In this document: one piece after another, positions 25,365-41,162 of the stretch
Position numbering within the stretch: position 1 is the stretch's first letter
Layout of the letters: the number at the start of each line of letters is the position of its first letter
Source: Ichthyophonus hoferi
Taxonomy: Eukaryota > Opisthokonta > Ichthyosporea > Ichthyophonida > Ichthyophonidae
Direction of reading: 5' to 3'
Assembly: GCA_002751075.1 (NCBI GenBank)
Contig: NAOQ01000012.1
Span: 193,807-257,806, forward strand
Length of the DNA: 64,000 nt
Program-made: the position numbers and the translations under genes
The notes under the pieces: model-generated
What the model was told of the DNA's origin: nothing
Seen by the model: the letters and a program-made list of their open reading frames with translations, nothing else
The model's database searches: none

Positions 25365-26856
25365 CCCTCCATCCCCTTAAGGACGGATAATCTATCAATG
25401 CAGCTGACCATATGTTAAATTACTACTTCAAAATGATGTTTTAGTTCCTTTGCAAGGTTTTGATATTGTGGGATTGGAAGACGTTCATTTACTGGTAGGA
25501 TAACTTGAACTCCAGCTACCAATTGTGGTCAGGTCTGGTTAAAATTGATATTTAAAAGAATTTTATTATTATTCTTTTAAAAAATTGATACTCCAAAGGT
25601 TCACGAACTTGTCATTCCTGCTTTAAATAAGAGATATCGCACATACAACATATACATATACTATACATACCGTGTTCGAGTGCAGAAGAAATATAAGGGA
25701 ATACACCTTTGTTTTAATGATCATATTAAAAGTCAGATATTTTTATATAATAGTAAAGGTGGGCTAGTGAAATAGCTTCAAAGCCAAAGTCGTCAAGCCC
25801 AGATTTCAAACTGCCAAGAATAAGCATTTAATGTGGCGATTGAAAATAGACTTTCCTTACGCCTAGAAAAATAATATGATATTGGGTCCAGATAACCACA
25901 TGTACATCATGTATCTCGTTACAGAAGAACCATTTTATGGCCTGCCTAGTTGTTTCGCTATGCCTGTTTTAAAAGATTTGTATCTAATAGTGAGAATTCT
26001 TCATATATTCACTACAAGGAAGGAAAGGATATTCTAGATTAACTATTAATATTATATATTATTAATGTACGCAAATACTTTTGCTTGGGCACTTTACTTC
26101 ATTTTTGATCTGCAGCAAGGAGACACTACACCAACTAATTCATATTATAGCTATAGCTTAGTCACTCATAACCTGCACATAACAAAGATGTTATTAAATA
26201 CAGTCAGTTGTTCATACATCAAGACTAGCGAGCACTGACTGGGTAAAAGGTACCTGTGGAGCCTTTTAACCTATAACCAGTTAATAAAAATTTCATGTAT
26301 TATATATATAGCTGCCAATTGACTATGAGATAAATAGTATTGATCTCGTGAAAACCGTGATCAGTATTAACCACTAGCTGTAAAGGTTGTCAATCACGAT
26401 TATCTTCCCAATCAATCAACAGCTTGTCATATCTAAGATAAATAATGTCTATTAGTATTATACAAGGTGATTCGATCCACTAAATACATTTAAACGCAGG
26501 CCAGCTCATACGGGTCGTAGATGTGAAGGGTGAGACAATGAGGCTAGACGCCTAGAAGCCATATGTAGAGTACGGCTAGACTCTATATATCAAGGTAACA
26601 AGAGACTTAAAATCGGTAGTTACTTGCCCCACTTAGTCTTTAGGGCCAATTAATTGCAAGCATATTCATCTCTATGCATCTCATCCCAGAGATACATGAG
26701 CAGAAAGGAGATTGTAATAAAAGCATTCTTACACACGTACTTAGGCCTAAACAAGCCCATCTATACAGCATATATTTGACGTCACAATGGCGTCATGTGC
26801 AGACCACAATGGATCCCCAGCCATGCAAAAAATATTTTAAAGCACTATGGAATACG
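25365..26856. other. Intergenic, no gene seen
   Basis: 3' flanks of the VWC/Kazal gene (plus) and of the glucosidase II alpha gene (minus), which converge here. No coding frame of interest was found. Confidence 0.5.
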
Positions 26857-26862
26857 TTTATT
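26857..26862 (-). terminator. Candidate poly(A) signal of the glucosidase II alpha gene
   Basis: AATAAA on the minus strand, 96 bases beyond the stop codon of the glucosidase II alpha gene and the first such hexamer after it. Confidence 0.45.
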
Positions 26863-26957
26863 AGCAGGCATGAATTACATACAATTTAAAATATATACCA
26901 CCATATTATATTGAGACATAACACACATCTTGGGCGTAACTATGGCTAAAATACATC

Positions 26958-29900
26958 TTATTGGATAGTGATGGTCCAATCAGCGGCCATCTTCACCGCA
27001 GGGTCCTTGACAACCAATACTTGCTTCTTGGTGTCATATTTGAACTCAAGTTCCTTAATACCGTTGCTATCTTTGCAAGTGACCTATATATATAAGTATG
27101 CCAAAAGGTTAGTAATAGGTAGAAGGAACAGATATTACACGGACCATAATAGCCGGCCCTCTCCTCTCACACGTATGTTACACCTAGTGCTTTTCACCAT
27201 GCCTAGGATTCCATTCGTCTCTTTTTATTTTTAATAATTGGGGCGTTGGGCACAATCCAATTCATGAAAGAACACAAATTCCATCCAAATCCTTACCACA
27301 CAGATTATCCAAAAGAGACAATGTATATAAATAGAGGTATAAATGTACATACAGTGCATAGGTAAGCACATTAACCAGTAAATATTGATGCACCCCATAC
27401 CCACACAAGAATGATTACATACCGTAGTGGGAGTTGTAGATAGACCCATTATTACAAGTCTCTCCAATCTATTATTAGGCATCATGGTTCCATCGGCACT
27501 CAGGGAAGTAGAGGTAAGAACACCATCTTGATAGGTATACTGACGATAGCTGTATTGTCCTTTCTGGTAATCGAATGTACTACCATCGTCCATAAATAAT
27601 TCCCCACTAGCCTCATTCTGTGGAGAGGAGAGGGGAAGAGGGAGAGAGGGAGAGAGGGAAAAGATGAGTAAAAGACAGATAACTGCAAAGATAACAGATA
27701 ACAATTCAAATTGGATTAACAGCTATAATCGAAACAGCATTACTAACAGAATTAATAGAATCATCAGGAGAAAATAATAATAATAATAATAAAAATATAA
27801 TATTACAAGAACGTAGATTAGAGTTAGGTGCAGGGTTATATGTGGTGACTATATATGCATCATCACTATATGTGGCCATAGCTTGATACACGTATATCAT
27901 CACAGTAGGACTACCAATCATACATAGTAACAGCAACTCCTTTTTAGGCAAACTGTAAAGAATAGAAAACATAGGGCTATAGTAATAATACAGTAATATA
28001 TTAACATTTTTAACAACCTTAAAATTGTTTTTTATAATAATTACAATAAAGATATGCAATAATGGACTAAAAATTATAAGAGGTCTATAACAATGATATA
28101 ACGGTTTTAAACAACCATTAAAATAAAAATAATAAGGTACCTTAGCATTGAGCGCAACCTTCAAGGTGTATGGATCATTGGTCATACAGGCCGAGCTACG
28201 ACGAGGACGATATTGGAAGGGTAAAATACTGCCTCCTCTCTGATAGGCTACCATGGTATCTTGATCTACATTAAGGGTCAGTGTGGTTGGCCCCACTACC
28301 CTATCCTCGGTGAAGAGATTATACCAACGCTATGAGATGATTAAGGGGGAGGGGGAGGGAGAACAAGATAAGTCAGCAAACAACATTAGCTATACTTCCA
28401 TTGGTTCTAGGCCAACACTGTCATCCTGACATTCCAGGTCCAATTTATATCTCTACACATGCATAGTTGCATACATCAACAGACACCCACATATCTCCAC
28501 TATCACACCCATATACAAACATACATACATATACATAGGTATATATATGCACACATATACACACATAGGTACCCACCTTTCCAGGGAAGTAGACCTCCTT
28601 GGTAACAGCATCTGCTTCATACACAGGGTTTACCAGGATGTCTTGACCAATAAGATAGCCATCATCCATGCCAAAGGTAGTGGTGTCATTGCTGTACTCC
28701 CACCATAGGGGTCTAGAAGAGAGGAAAAAAAGCACATCCATTAGTTAATTATCACAAAGTTATGTTTTATGCCATCACAATCAGCCAATACCTACTTAAG
28801 GCCACCCTACTCTAACCTATTCTCTTTTCCCTTTCTCTTTAGTGCTCTCTCTCCTGATCCCTTACGATTCCTTCCTATGTATTTAAATACAAACATACTC
28901 TGAATCTAATTCTCTATCCACATCCATTTTGTTTTTCTTGGTTCGGCTAAACCAGTATAAAATCAACAATTAGGCAGACTATTATTCAATAAATAAAACT
29001 CAATAATAACCAACAAACGAATGAAATATATTGGTTGACAACCTAACTATCCAATGTAGGTAGAGGATTGGACAGTAACCTAATGCAATGCAAAAAAAAA
29101 CCTTCTACTCTATATTTTCACTTGCCTTAAAAGTAAAATTAAAATTAAATCGCTCATATATATGCATACCTGATGACAGGGGATCCAGTAAGATGGCTTT
29201 GATAAAATGCAGTGTACCAAATAGGCAGCATAGCATAACGTACTTTGATAGCAGTTGCAAACCTCTTCATATCTTCAGGGGTAAACATCCAAGGCTCGCG
29301 CCTGCAGGCAAATGTATTAGACTGGACAGTATGTACCAGTAGATGTGTATGTATATAGACCCCGTCCATATATATATGTATATCACAGTACTAAATCAAA
29401 AACAACATACCACACATCCTAGATTGCACACATACACACATATATATACACATATCTCTACATGTTATACCCACACACCTGTTCGTGTCTAGGTGGGCAT
29501 GGGCACGGAAGAAGGGGTAAAAGATACCGGCCTGGTACCAGCGAGTCATTAGCTGGGCGTCAGGGTTGCCAAAGAACCCACCAACGTCCACTATGTGTAG
29601 GATATGGTACGTACGTTTAAGTATAAATACTTATGTTTATAATAGACCACTAGGGACTGTGTTATAAAAGAATTTGTTCTCTACTAGGCTTACGTTGCAC
29701 ATACCAAATAACATCACCTATGCGTTATTTATAAATAAAGCTAGAAGGTTCATGTGACTACATGTTAATTGTACTTCCCATGACAAAAAAAAACACGCAG
29801 ATAGATATTCCACCAATCTTACCGTCCTCCGGAAGATATAAATATCAAAGGAGAGGTAGGAAAAACTAAGAAGAAAAAAGGAAACAGAGCATTGGGTTCA

Positions 29901-32900
29901 CCCCAGTACTGCCATAGACATCGTTAAACAATCAAATAACAATCAATATAGCGTACTGCCACATTGGTTTTAACATTATTACATACATTTTCTATATAAC
30001 GAACTACTGCACCATTGAATTACTGATATTTGGTATTACAATATAGTTGGGGAGTATATACTATGTAGTAATAGTAATAATAATAATAATAAGCGCTGAT
30101 TAATTTTACCAAGGTCGCACATAAGAGTGATTTATAGTGTAATAAACGGAAGACATAAGCACTGACCTCCGACGAATGGCATGCCAGATACACTCATTGA
30201 TAGCAACATCTGGGGGGACACGCGTAGGTGGTCCCAACTGGCTTTGTTGTCACCGGTCCAGATGGCACCATACCTATTGGTTTATATGACCCAATCAGAA
30301 AGACACTTGGTAGGTTGATCTAATAATACGTGTAGGTATGTACTACAGGAGTACAGTACCTATATATGTACACATACATATATATATAGTTATATACTCA
30401 ACACATCTACTAATCCCATAAGCAAACAACACAGGCATTTATACATGCAATACTACCACACCTACATACTATTGTATATACACACATATACACACCTCTG
30501 AGTACCCGCAAAGAAGGCACGAGAGAGAACAAAGGGACGCTCCCTGTTACCAGACCTCTTAATAAGTCCTTCCGCAGTGGCACGGTGCTGCGAGCAATAA
30601 AAAATAATACGGAGAATTAATTGGTGCATCTAAGAGGAGTGTCGGGAGAGACGATGATACAGGGCTAGAGCTAAAGGATTAATGGAATAGTACATTGATT
30701 GGAAATTATTGTATTTTGGAAAGGGTTAAATTAAATTACATGGTCTTCCTTTTTGAAGGGATATTAACGATTAAATGTCAAGCATTATCCTATCATATCC
30801 CATCATACTATATTATATCATACTCTATCCTATCTCCTCATATACTAAACCAAAATACCCTGCCATATATTGTATACATTGTATTGCTCATGCATAAGAT
30901 CACGCATGTCCACTTAGACCATTTAAGACCACATTACAGCACCTACCACCAACATGCCATAGATATTGTGAACATCACGATGTTCATAACCCCCAGCGTG
31001 GATGGCATCCTTGTGCATTGTAATCTCCGGCCCATTGAACACAGAGGGCTGAAAGAGAGACGAAAGGTCAGAAAGTGTGTGTATGGGAGCAAGAAAAACA
31101 TACATAGACTAAAATAAAGAGCAACAATATCATTGTTAGTATGGGGAAAGAATATTTGTGTTATCTGCGTATACCAATATTTTATTATATCGTATTATAT
31201 TCTATTCTGTTCTACTATATCAAATTATATCAAATTATATCTATGGAAGCATAGTATTACAAGAAAGATCAAAATATAGATAAAAAGGCAAAGAGATAAC
31301 GATTTGAAAAAAAGAGACAAGATAAATAAAGTAAACTAAACTAAGACCAAATAACCTATATATACTATAACTATAATCCTATACTGCTCTCCAGTGGTGA
31401 CTCTGAATTAGAGATGATGATGTAGATATGCTAGGATATGAGACATGATAAGGTATAATATAACATAACATTATAATATATAACCTTTATTGCCTCCCTC
31501 TCCCTCTCCCTACATACCTCGTTCATATCATTCCACACGTGCAAGTTGGAGGCAGTATTCTGTGTGAACCAGACTGGGTTAGTGCAATAATAGTAATAAT
31601 AATATAATACCATCGCATATATGCATCTAAGTGTATATATTACCTAACCCTCCATGTACTATTTTATCTATACAGTTCTCTACCAATCACAATTGTTTTA
31701 TTCTATCAACAAACATATACCTCTATCATTATACCCACTCACGTCCAACCAGCTTCCTATACACACCTTATAGCTGTCCAATGACAACATGTCTCCCCAG
31801 AAATCTCTGACGTCCTCCCGGGTGAAGTCCAACCATGAGGAGGAACCTAGCCAGTAATTGACCAATGTTAATGAAATAATTATACAATGATAGTGGAGTT
31901 AATGAGTCCACTACTAACTACTAATAAAAACTAATTATATAACCAATAGCAGTATATTCTGGGCCACATTAGGCTTCAATAGACTTTAGATAGTATTATA
32001 AACAGAGTAGTCCCTCCTGGCCTTACTTTAAAAGCTATAACTTTATGATATTCTCCCCACCACTATGCACCAACTCATCCTATATTAACATAACCACACC
32101 CCCTTTCACTCCAATATCTTGACCTCGTTGGGTTTTCAAATTACACTTTTATAAATTCAAAAAGGCAAAATCAAACCTTCTTAAGTAATCAGTTGTAAAT
32201 CAATCACACATCACAGACAAATCGTCATTTAACCACTGCCAATAGTAAGAAATAAACAAATATAGCTATTAAAAGGGTATTATATAACATATAATATGTA
32301 ACACCACATCAAAAAATTTAAATGGACCCCCTGCCAATAATAGTCGCTTCATAAGTATTAAAGGTGTAACATATACTCTACCTGGCCAGCACCAGCCGTC
32401 ATATTCACCCCCATCCTTATTATGAATGTAGAAATCTTTTTGTGTTGCCTCTTGGTGGACGTGATAGTTTCCATCTCGTTTGATATGAGGATCAATAATG
32501 TTTACCATCTGATGCAAAAGGAGAAAGAGAATGAGAAACATAAAGCATACAGATTGTTGTATTATGTATGATATAGTATGCATTAAGACTTATTTATGTA
32601 ACTGTAGGCTGTTCATGTTGTAATTATGTGTTTTTTCCTGTCCTAACTTGCCCTCAATAAAGGTATCTAAACAGGTACCAGACAGGTTCTGATACATGGG
32701 TTTCATTGCACACATCTTTTGTGTTCATTGTTAAGTCGTCAGCCTATAGGTTAGCCGGCTGTGCATTGTACAGCTTGGTGCATATTGTTTATGCCGTTAA
32801 GTATGTTGTTAATGGTCATAGAAAGAGAAATCAGAATTAAAAATATGTAAGTGAATAGAAAGATGGGAGTATCTTTATGCATTATATACATTAATGGCTT

Positions 32901-35900
32901 TGTTGCACATGGTATGCACATAGTATAATATAATATAATATAATATAACAAAACATAATAAATAGAATACCGAACCAACCATGCTGATTGTTTTGACCAA
33001 TTAGAAGGAAAACTGTAAATGCCTTCATAGTGACAAGTACACACAAATATATATATATATATATACTATATTATTATATGCCTCACCTTGCGTGACTTGT
33101 TTCCAATGGTCTCCAACATATGGAGTGACTCTTCAAAGTTAGTTGGGTGCCATGTGAAGTATCTATATTAGGGCAGAACACGTCAATAGGAATTGGCCAA
33201 GGATCATGTAATCGCTAACACAGCATCATCATACAATCCAATTATCTATCCCAGAAAGTAAAGAAATCTATAATCAAAATGAATTAATATTTAATGAGTG
33301 ATTGGTCAACAATACCGTTCATCGTTCATTTCCATCTATGAACAAAGCGGTAAAAATGCAAGCATGACCTAAATTCTATCCTAAACTCCCAAACAAGGAG
33401 AGAAAGATCAGTGTAAATGACATATTACGGACCTCTTGTCATCGGTGTGTTCAATATCCAACCAGATGACGTCATAGGGGATGTTGTGTTCGTCAAATTT
33501 AGAGTCCACCTGAACGCGCATTGTTAGGTTAGCAAGTATATATGAGCAATTAGCATTAATCTGAATAATTAATTAGACTTCCAATGTTTAACAGCCCAGA
33601 AATTGGCTAATAAAAGGTATTTACATTCATGTACATAGATGACTATTCAAATGCACATACATCTGTCAAGTACAGCAACCAATCTACTCTATACATAGTA
33701 GTATAAGCATATATATACGTGTTGTAGTGTATGTATGGTGCAGTAGGGGGGGAGGTGTGTGTGGATGCAATCAGGAACATACACTGAGCACATCTTGGAC
33801 ATTATTGTAGTTCCAGCGACATTGATGGTAACCCATGGAAAATTTAGGAGGCAATGAAGTGGTGCCTGTGAGTTTAGAGTATTGTGTAGCCACATCCTGT
33901 ATGTAGTATGATGTGGTGTGGTATGTTATGGCAACAGTTAGTAGGATGGGTTATGACATAGCATGTTAATATAAGATATGTCGTAATAGGAGGCAATATT
34001 ATAAACTAAAATAATATCATACAATATAATATAGTATAACATAATAGAAAACACCAAAAGACACCATTGTGATAGGATTTTTCGTGTATGTACAAATAAA
34101 TATAGATGTATATGTATAGGCATAGATAGATTCACATGGGACATAGACGTACGATGGAAAGTACAAACATATACAAACACCAGACTATACACTATACTAT
34201 AGGATCCATTGTTAGACCAGGATTTAAACTAACAAAACATCAAGGCCCAATTGTCCTGTACAAGACAGAAGTATTATACATATGACGTAGTAAAAAGGTA
34301 TCATTTATATTATACATTTTATACACAGTATACAACTTATATGCATACACGTATTCACCTACCTTGGGGGTGGGTCCAAACATGATGAACACATCCATGA
34401 TACCACTCTCGCTAATCCAATGGGTATCCTTACCACTAGCAACCCCCTGCACCCAACCAATAAGAGGTCAGTAAAATGACATCATCTCTCTAGTCAAATA
34501 GAGTACTCCACCTATATAGTGTTGTTCATCTCCAATCTCACCAATGATCTACTATTAATAAACTCATTCTCTATGGCTAAAGATAAAATAGCGTGTTATT
34601 ACTGGTTGAATAAAAGCTACAGAGAAAGAGATACATAAAGAACGCATATAATCATATATAGAAATATATCTTCATATATATATTATTTTAATTCTTTCCT
34701 TCTTTAGCACACATCTCATAAACGAGTCGTTTGCTTGCTTTAGTTCCAAAACATTACATTGCTGCACTGGATAACTAACAAATAACCCCCTAATATATAT
34801 ACAATATAATATCATACAGTCTACTATAATATATTTATTATGTCATTCACTAATACGTAAAACACCTACTAAAAATAATTTTAAAATATCTTAAAGGAAG
34901 GAGATGTTGAGTAGTACAATACATATAGTACAGATAATACATACTACGTATAACAATAATACATATAATACAATTAGGATAACGTGCCGGTGTAGGCAAT
35001 CATTGTAGTATGTTACATACTATATGCTAACTATTCAGTAACATGTAGTGTGATATGAATGTCCAATCCGACAGAGGCAGCTAAAAAAAGACATTCAGTT
35101 TATGTCCCCAGTACTTGGGTCCCTTTACACACATTCATAAACAGATACATACGTTCACACACATATAACCACACATATACCAACTGTCATCAAAATATAT
35201 GTCCCACATACATTCTTAAGAGCGTCTAAGATTTCAATCCATGTTTCGGATGCATTCAGCCAGAAAAGGGACACTGTTCGGCGGGCCGAATGAGCAAGCA
35301 TGACAGGAATCGACCCGTATAGGGCCATGGGGTTATAGAGCTCAAACTCAAACACATCCAGGTTGTACAGGCGGTAGGGATCTGTCTCCCTATATGGTTA
35401 TACACGTGGTTAACACGTGGTTGTGGTGAAGGTCAGGGAGAGAATATGGTATATATATGATTATGTTATGATAGGCTGTTATCTACTATTATATACTACT
35501 ATATCTTGGTTAAATCTTAATATAGGGTTGGAGTATCTGAGTAGGGAAGGAATGTATATATGGTAACTGTGAAATAGAGATTAAATTTAGTAATGCAAAT
35601 ACACACATATACATATATATGCGTTATTATCTATATTATGCTGTTTATAAATTGTAGGATATAATATTCTAATATTATAATGCTATAATGCTAGCATAAA
35701 CTAAGGTGAAGTAGTTGATGCAAATCAAATGCCAGAATACAGAACACCATTTCATCATCCGAAATTATAATAAAAAAAGCCAATGCATTAACCATGCAGT
35801 CCTAGGGCAAATTACGCACTGGGTGTTCTTAAGGGCGAGGGTGTCGGCATGAGAGGGAATGCCATATACGTGGTTGAAGCCCTCAAAGCGGAAGTCCATA

Positions 35901-38900
35901 GCAACAGAGGTGTAACCTATGGGATGTGAATGTTAAAATATTAAATCATAGGTTTTATGCGTGGAAGTGGCGTACAAGAGAATACACATATATATATATA
36001 TATATATATATATGGGTGTAAATGGTATAGATTTTAATTGTAGAATGAATAGTAGAATAAAGAAAGAATGCATTAGTAAAAATCAATAGAGGTAATAATG
36101 GTGTAATTAATATAGCAAATAAAATACAAATATCTAATATATAGTATAACAACAAGAAAGATTAAGGACATAGGTAGGTAGGTCGGTAGGTACTCGCACA
36201 CAATATATTACACAAAATAATTGTATACACCAACTAACTCCTATCTCCACCCTCACATATACATAAATAATGTTACTAAACGTAGTAATAAGATGTATAT
36301 ATGATATATTACTATATATAATAATCAGATATATAATAACACCTACCCAGTGGTTTACTATCGGGAAAGTTCTTGAAGCTCTCACCATTAAACGCTTCCA
36401 TTTCTTCGTTATATTGGCTCCAACGATTATAGGCCTCTGTGTCATTGGATGAGAGGACAGTTAGTCACGAATAAATATATAAGAATATATGTATATGTAT
36501 ATGTATACATAGTGGGTGACAGAGTCCATGTCTATATACCCACACATGTGTTCCCATACCAAAACTTACATATTGGTTATATGCGGCGTAGCAACGAGGA
36601 CAGAGAGATAGAGAGTAGAGAAATTACCGAGGGATTACATATATATTTCTATATGTTACATGTATGTATAAGCATATACTTGCTTATAGATACTACACCT
36701 ACCCGTGTCATTGTATGAACCATCCTCGTTGCTCTCTGGCATAGGTACCTCCTGTGATACCAACCAATCAGTTCTGTACATATACATGACGTACATATGG
36801 TGGTACATTGCCCCGTATATGTAGATAACCCAAGGACTACAAACAATGGAAATAGTAAATTATATAAATATATAGACAGTAGATATAAGCCTAGTTTAAT
36901 CACGGCTAACCACTATGTCTGTGCAGTAATCCAGTCATTTCTCTTTCATTATTAGAATCAAATATATATACAAAGTACAACCAATCTCTAGCTCCATATA
37001 TATTACTATTCCACCAATAAACAGCCCATAGGTGCAATATTGCACTTAATATTGTAAACAATAACATAACATAATATAGTGTTGCTATTGCTACACAGTA
37101 ATTCTTATAGTACATCATAGTATAGAACAACAGAGGGTGCACTGTAAGGTAGAGAGGGCTATATGTTCGCATTACCTCAGGGCGAGGCTTGAGATACTCA
37201 AATTTCATCAGATTACGGCTGTAAGAGAATAGAGTTGGTTAGTCCATATTGGCTGTCTTGAATGGGGTGGAAGATTTGGTCGGTTTCATAGGTTCTATAT
37301 CAGGTGAGACCATGAATGTGTTATAATTGGTTAATATTAATTGTTTTCAATAAAAAAATGCCGATTTGACACCCAATCATTTAGGCGATTTTCTTTTAAT
37401 CTTTGAGCTTTGTTTGAATGCTCAATAATATAATACCACAAGGTAATTAAATAATGCATTGCAGCTTGAGTATCGTTACAGGTCATTTATATTTATTCAT
37501 ATCCAGCCAACCAATTAGCTAGAATAATGAAATTAATGGGATATTTTAATTTGTTCAATATACAGTCTTATAAAAAAAGAAAAGAAATAGAACACTATAA
37601 TAAATACTCAGTATTCAACAAACAATATGTAACCCATCTGGTCGAATAGTGTATTATTATTATATAACGGTAATAATAATAATAATACGTCCATCCTCCC
37701 CAAAAACATACACCACAATGACATAACTAAAAAAAATTAACAAAAACTCAATAAATAAATAAATAAAAATATATATACATAATTCATGTAATTGATACAA
37801 CTTACAACATAATATAGTATAGTATACTATACATACCTAAAACAGATACTGTATACACTACACAGCCTTTATTAATCATATATTAAATAATCTTACACCA
37901 TGATAGGTTTAGGTATAGGTACTATAGTTCCGTCCAGCCAATATATATATATATATAGAGTTAACCTATATAACAAAAGCATAGGGCTAGTGATATTCTT
38001 ATTAATCCTGCTACCATCGCCTACCTATTAGCAGTAACAAGCACATCATCTCCAGCCAGGAACTCCACTGTGAAGGGATTAAACTGAATATTCACACGGT
38101 GATCAGTTCCTTTAAGCTGCACCAGAAGGCTGTAGAAGAATAATATAAGTATTTGTATTAGCTAATAATTACAGTTTGCCATGAGGAGAGAGGCAGATGG
38201 TGGTTTGCATATAAGTAAAGGCTCCTTGTGTTGACGTACCCAATAACCTTTATAATACTGTATGTGGTAGGATAAATTGCAATAATCTTGTATACAAGTC
38301 CTCATTGCTAAGTTTTTTTTCCCGTAACTTAACATACTAATTGTCCACAAATCACGCAAATACTTGGATGTCGATATTCTACCCAATAATAGAACAAATT
38401 GCAAAGTATATGCGACATCACAGCTAACACAATATAATGTATTACCAGATTGTATTGGTTCCTATTGTTTTTTCCCGCCTGTAATCCTGTAGTCATCTAT
38501 GACACTTTGCCAATCATTCTTTCTTTTTAATCCCATCAATCCTTAAGTATAAATTTTAGCATGCATTTTAATGTGGAATATTCTGATTAATAATCTCTAG
38601 TTATTAATAACAATCTAAAAAGATCCAGTTCGTGTGTATGGTCGACATGCGTATAAATATCCAATATATATATATTCATTATCTAGATTTGATAGGTGAG
38701 GAGATATAGTATGCAAACAACATATAGGGGAAAGATCCGTATACCCCCCTACCTAGTATAGTATCTACATACAATCACTTACTCTTACTATATCCCTTAT
38801 ATAGTATAGTGCATGCATACATACTATCACCTACTAACTATTCGTATATACTTAGGCATATGTTGCAGCACGTCAAGTAAATAAGACCCTGCAAGCCTAG

Positions 38901-41109
38901 CCACATTGATATACACACAAAGAAAATACCTATAGGGTAGTGGCTTTAGGCGTAGTCACAATAAACACAGCTCTGTATTTTAACAGAAAACCCACTAATA
39001 ACAAATGCGAGGTATGCAAAACTAAATTAAAAATTAGACATATAAGGAGGACTCTTACGATGCGCTAGACTTGGTGATCTCCTCAAAGCCAAACTCGGTG
39101 TAAGGCAGAACTACTTCAGGTACCTATTGGAGGAGAAGGGTGAAACGGTTGATTATTGGTATAATATCATGTGCTATTGATGACGGTAGGTAAGTGCTAT
39201 CTTAGGGTCTGCCCAGAGGAGAGCAACTAGATTCATATTGGTTATCACGGTTTATCCTTTCTCTGCTGCACGACTTTTTATATGCATATATATATATAAA
39301 TATATAAATATATAAATATATAAAATATTACCCTCTAACGTATACAAATGTCCCCTTTTGCATTACTAGTAATTATAGTAACCACTATTTACAATCCCCA
39401 ATCATTTGCCACAAATAATATCTTACATACCTCATATCTGGGCTTCAGTGGATTAGTCTCAAAGATGCGCATGCGAGCTGTGCCACTTTCTACACCAATC
39501 ACTTCAAAAGCAAGTTTGAAATCTAGTGGTAGAGATATATTTATAAATAAATTAGCTAGAATATACCTTATATCATGTCATTCTATTATAATATACCTTC
39601 CACCCCCATACACGGAACATATAGAATAAATGCATATATGTTATATGATAGATACAGCTACTAAGCGACATAATAATAATCGAAAGGGAAGGGGAAAAAA
39701 AGACACAGACGATATCATAGATTGGTGATTATCAACCAATAGGCTCTATATTATGATCTTATATATTGGTAAGATAATTATTTACTTTGGTAAATAGAAC
39801 CAATCGTAGTAAAATATATAATTCATTTGCAGTAAATATATTATTTATCTTCTTTAGTTTGTCAAACATTTTTTTCTTTTTTTTATTAATTTGGAAAATA
39901 CGTTACGGGAAATTTTTAATAACTACAAATAGGAGGTAAGTTATGAAGTAGTTAATAGCACTATAATAGATGATGTCATGTGAATAAATGTATAGAGGAG
40001 AAAGAGGGAAAGAGGTAAAAAGATAATAAAACGTATCAGTAGGTTGGGCCTGTGTGTAGGCAGTTTTACATATGTAGGGGTATAGGCTATCATGAAGGAA
40101 AAATCATTGCATATTCGATATGTCACAGATGTGAATACAGTTTTATGGCTGAGTGATCTAATAAACTGGTATGTAATAGCTAAGGACTGCTATCAGGCCT
40201 TATACATTTCAAAATATTGGCTAGACTGGTTAGGTGAATATCTTAAAATTAGGATAATGCACTAAATTAAAACATCATGCCCAAGAGAAACTATAGGGCA
40301 ATTAAAAATTAAAGCAAAACTTACTCGTTGACTGGTCCATAAGGACAGCAGTGACCTTAGTAGGAAGTACCTCGACAGAAAGGGGATCAACAGCATATTG
40401 GGGCAACCGCTCCTCTCCAGCTTTCAAACGATTACGACTGAAAATAAAAACTTAAGAGGTTAATATTAAATAGTTATATATATTATTATCTTCAATCAGT
40501 CCCGTGAAAGGATTGTCAAATATAAATTGTCTTACCAACCCCTCTCTTCTTCCTTTCTCATCCTGGATTTCTCTATTTATGATTGATTATGTTTCTATGT
40601 GCTCCCTCACCTTTTCAATTTCCGTCTTTTTTTATCATACACTTCGCATTGCATATTTCCTTATCCCACTTATTCAGTTTTCTATTAAGAGCAATGTTTT
40701 TCCTTTGTATTTAAAGTATGTTTAATCTGCACACAATACAACAGAGCTGAGAAAAGACTATTTAGAGAAAGAAAGAAATGAAGAAAATGAAAACAACAAA
40801 ACTAAAGTACAAAAGAATATACCATAAAAAAGATAGCGCAGTGACACATTAGGAGCTGAGTGTATTTGTATATATGTACTTTTATGTATTCTGTTTCTCA
40901 TTTTCACGTCTAAGTCTCGTTTCTGAATCCAAACAAAATAAAGCCCCACAATGTAGTGTCAAACGACAGCTTACCTACAAAAACCGGCTTGTGCACAAGT
41001 TTTAAAGTTCGCTCTCTCGACGGCAACTGTTGTAGACACAAGAGTGGCCACGGCCACTAGCGACCTAAAGAGGGAAGGAGAAAGAGAAAGAAAGAGATGG
41101 GGGAGAGTG

Positions 41110-41162
<53 letters not shown>

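Noticed and set aside
27706-28140. Extension of the glucosidase frame beyond 28141
   Set aside because: The frame runs past a GTACCT donor into intron sequence; similarity resumes only at the next exon (27617).
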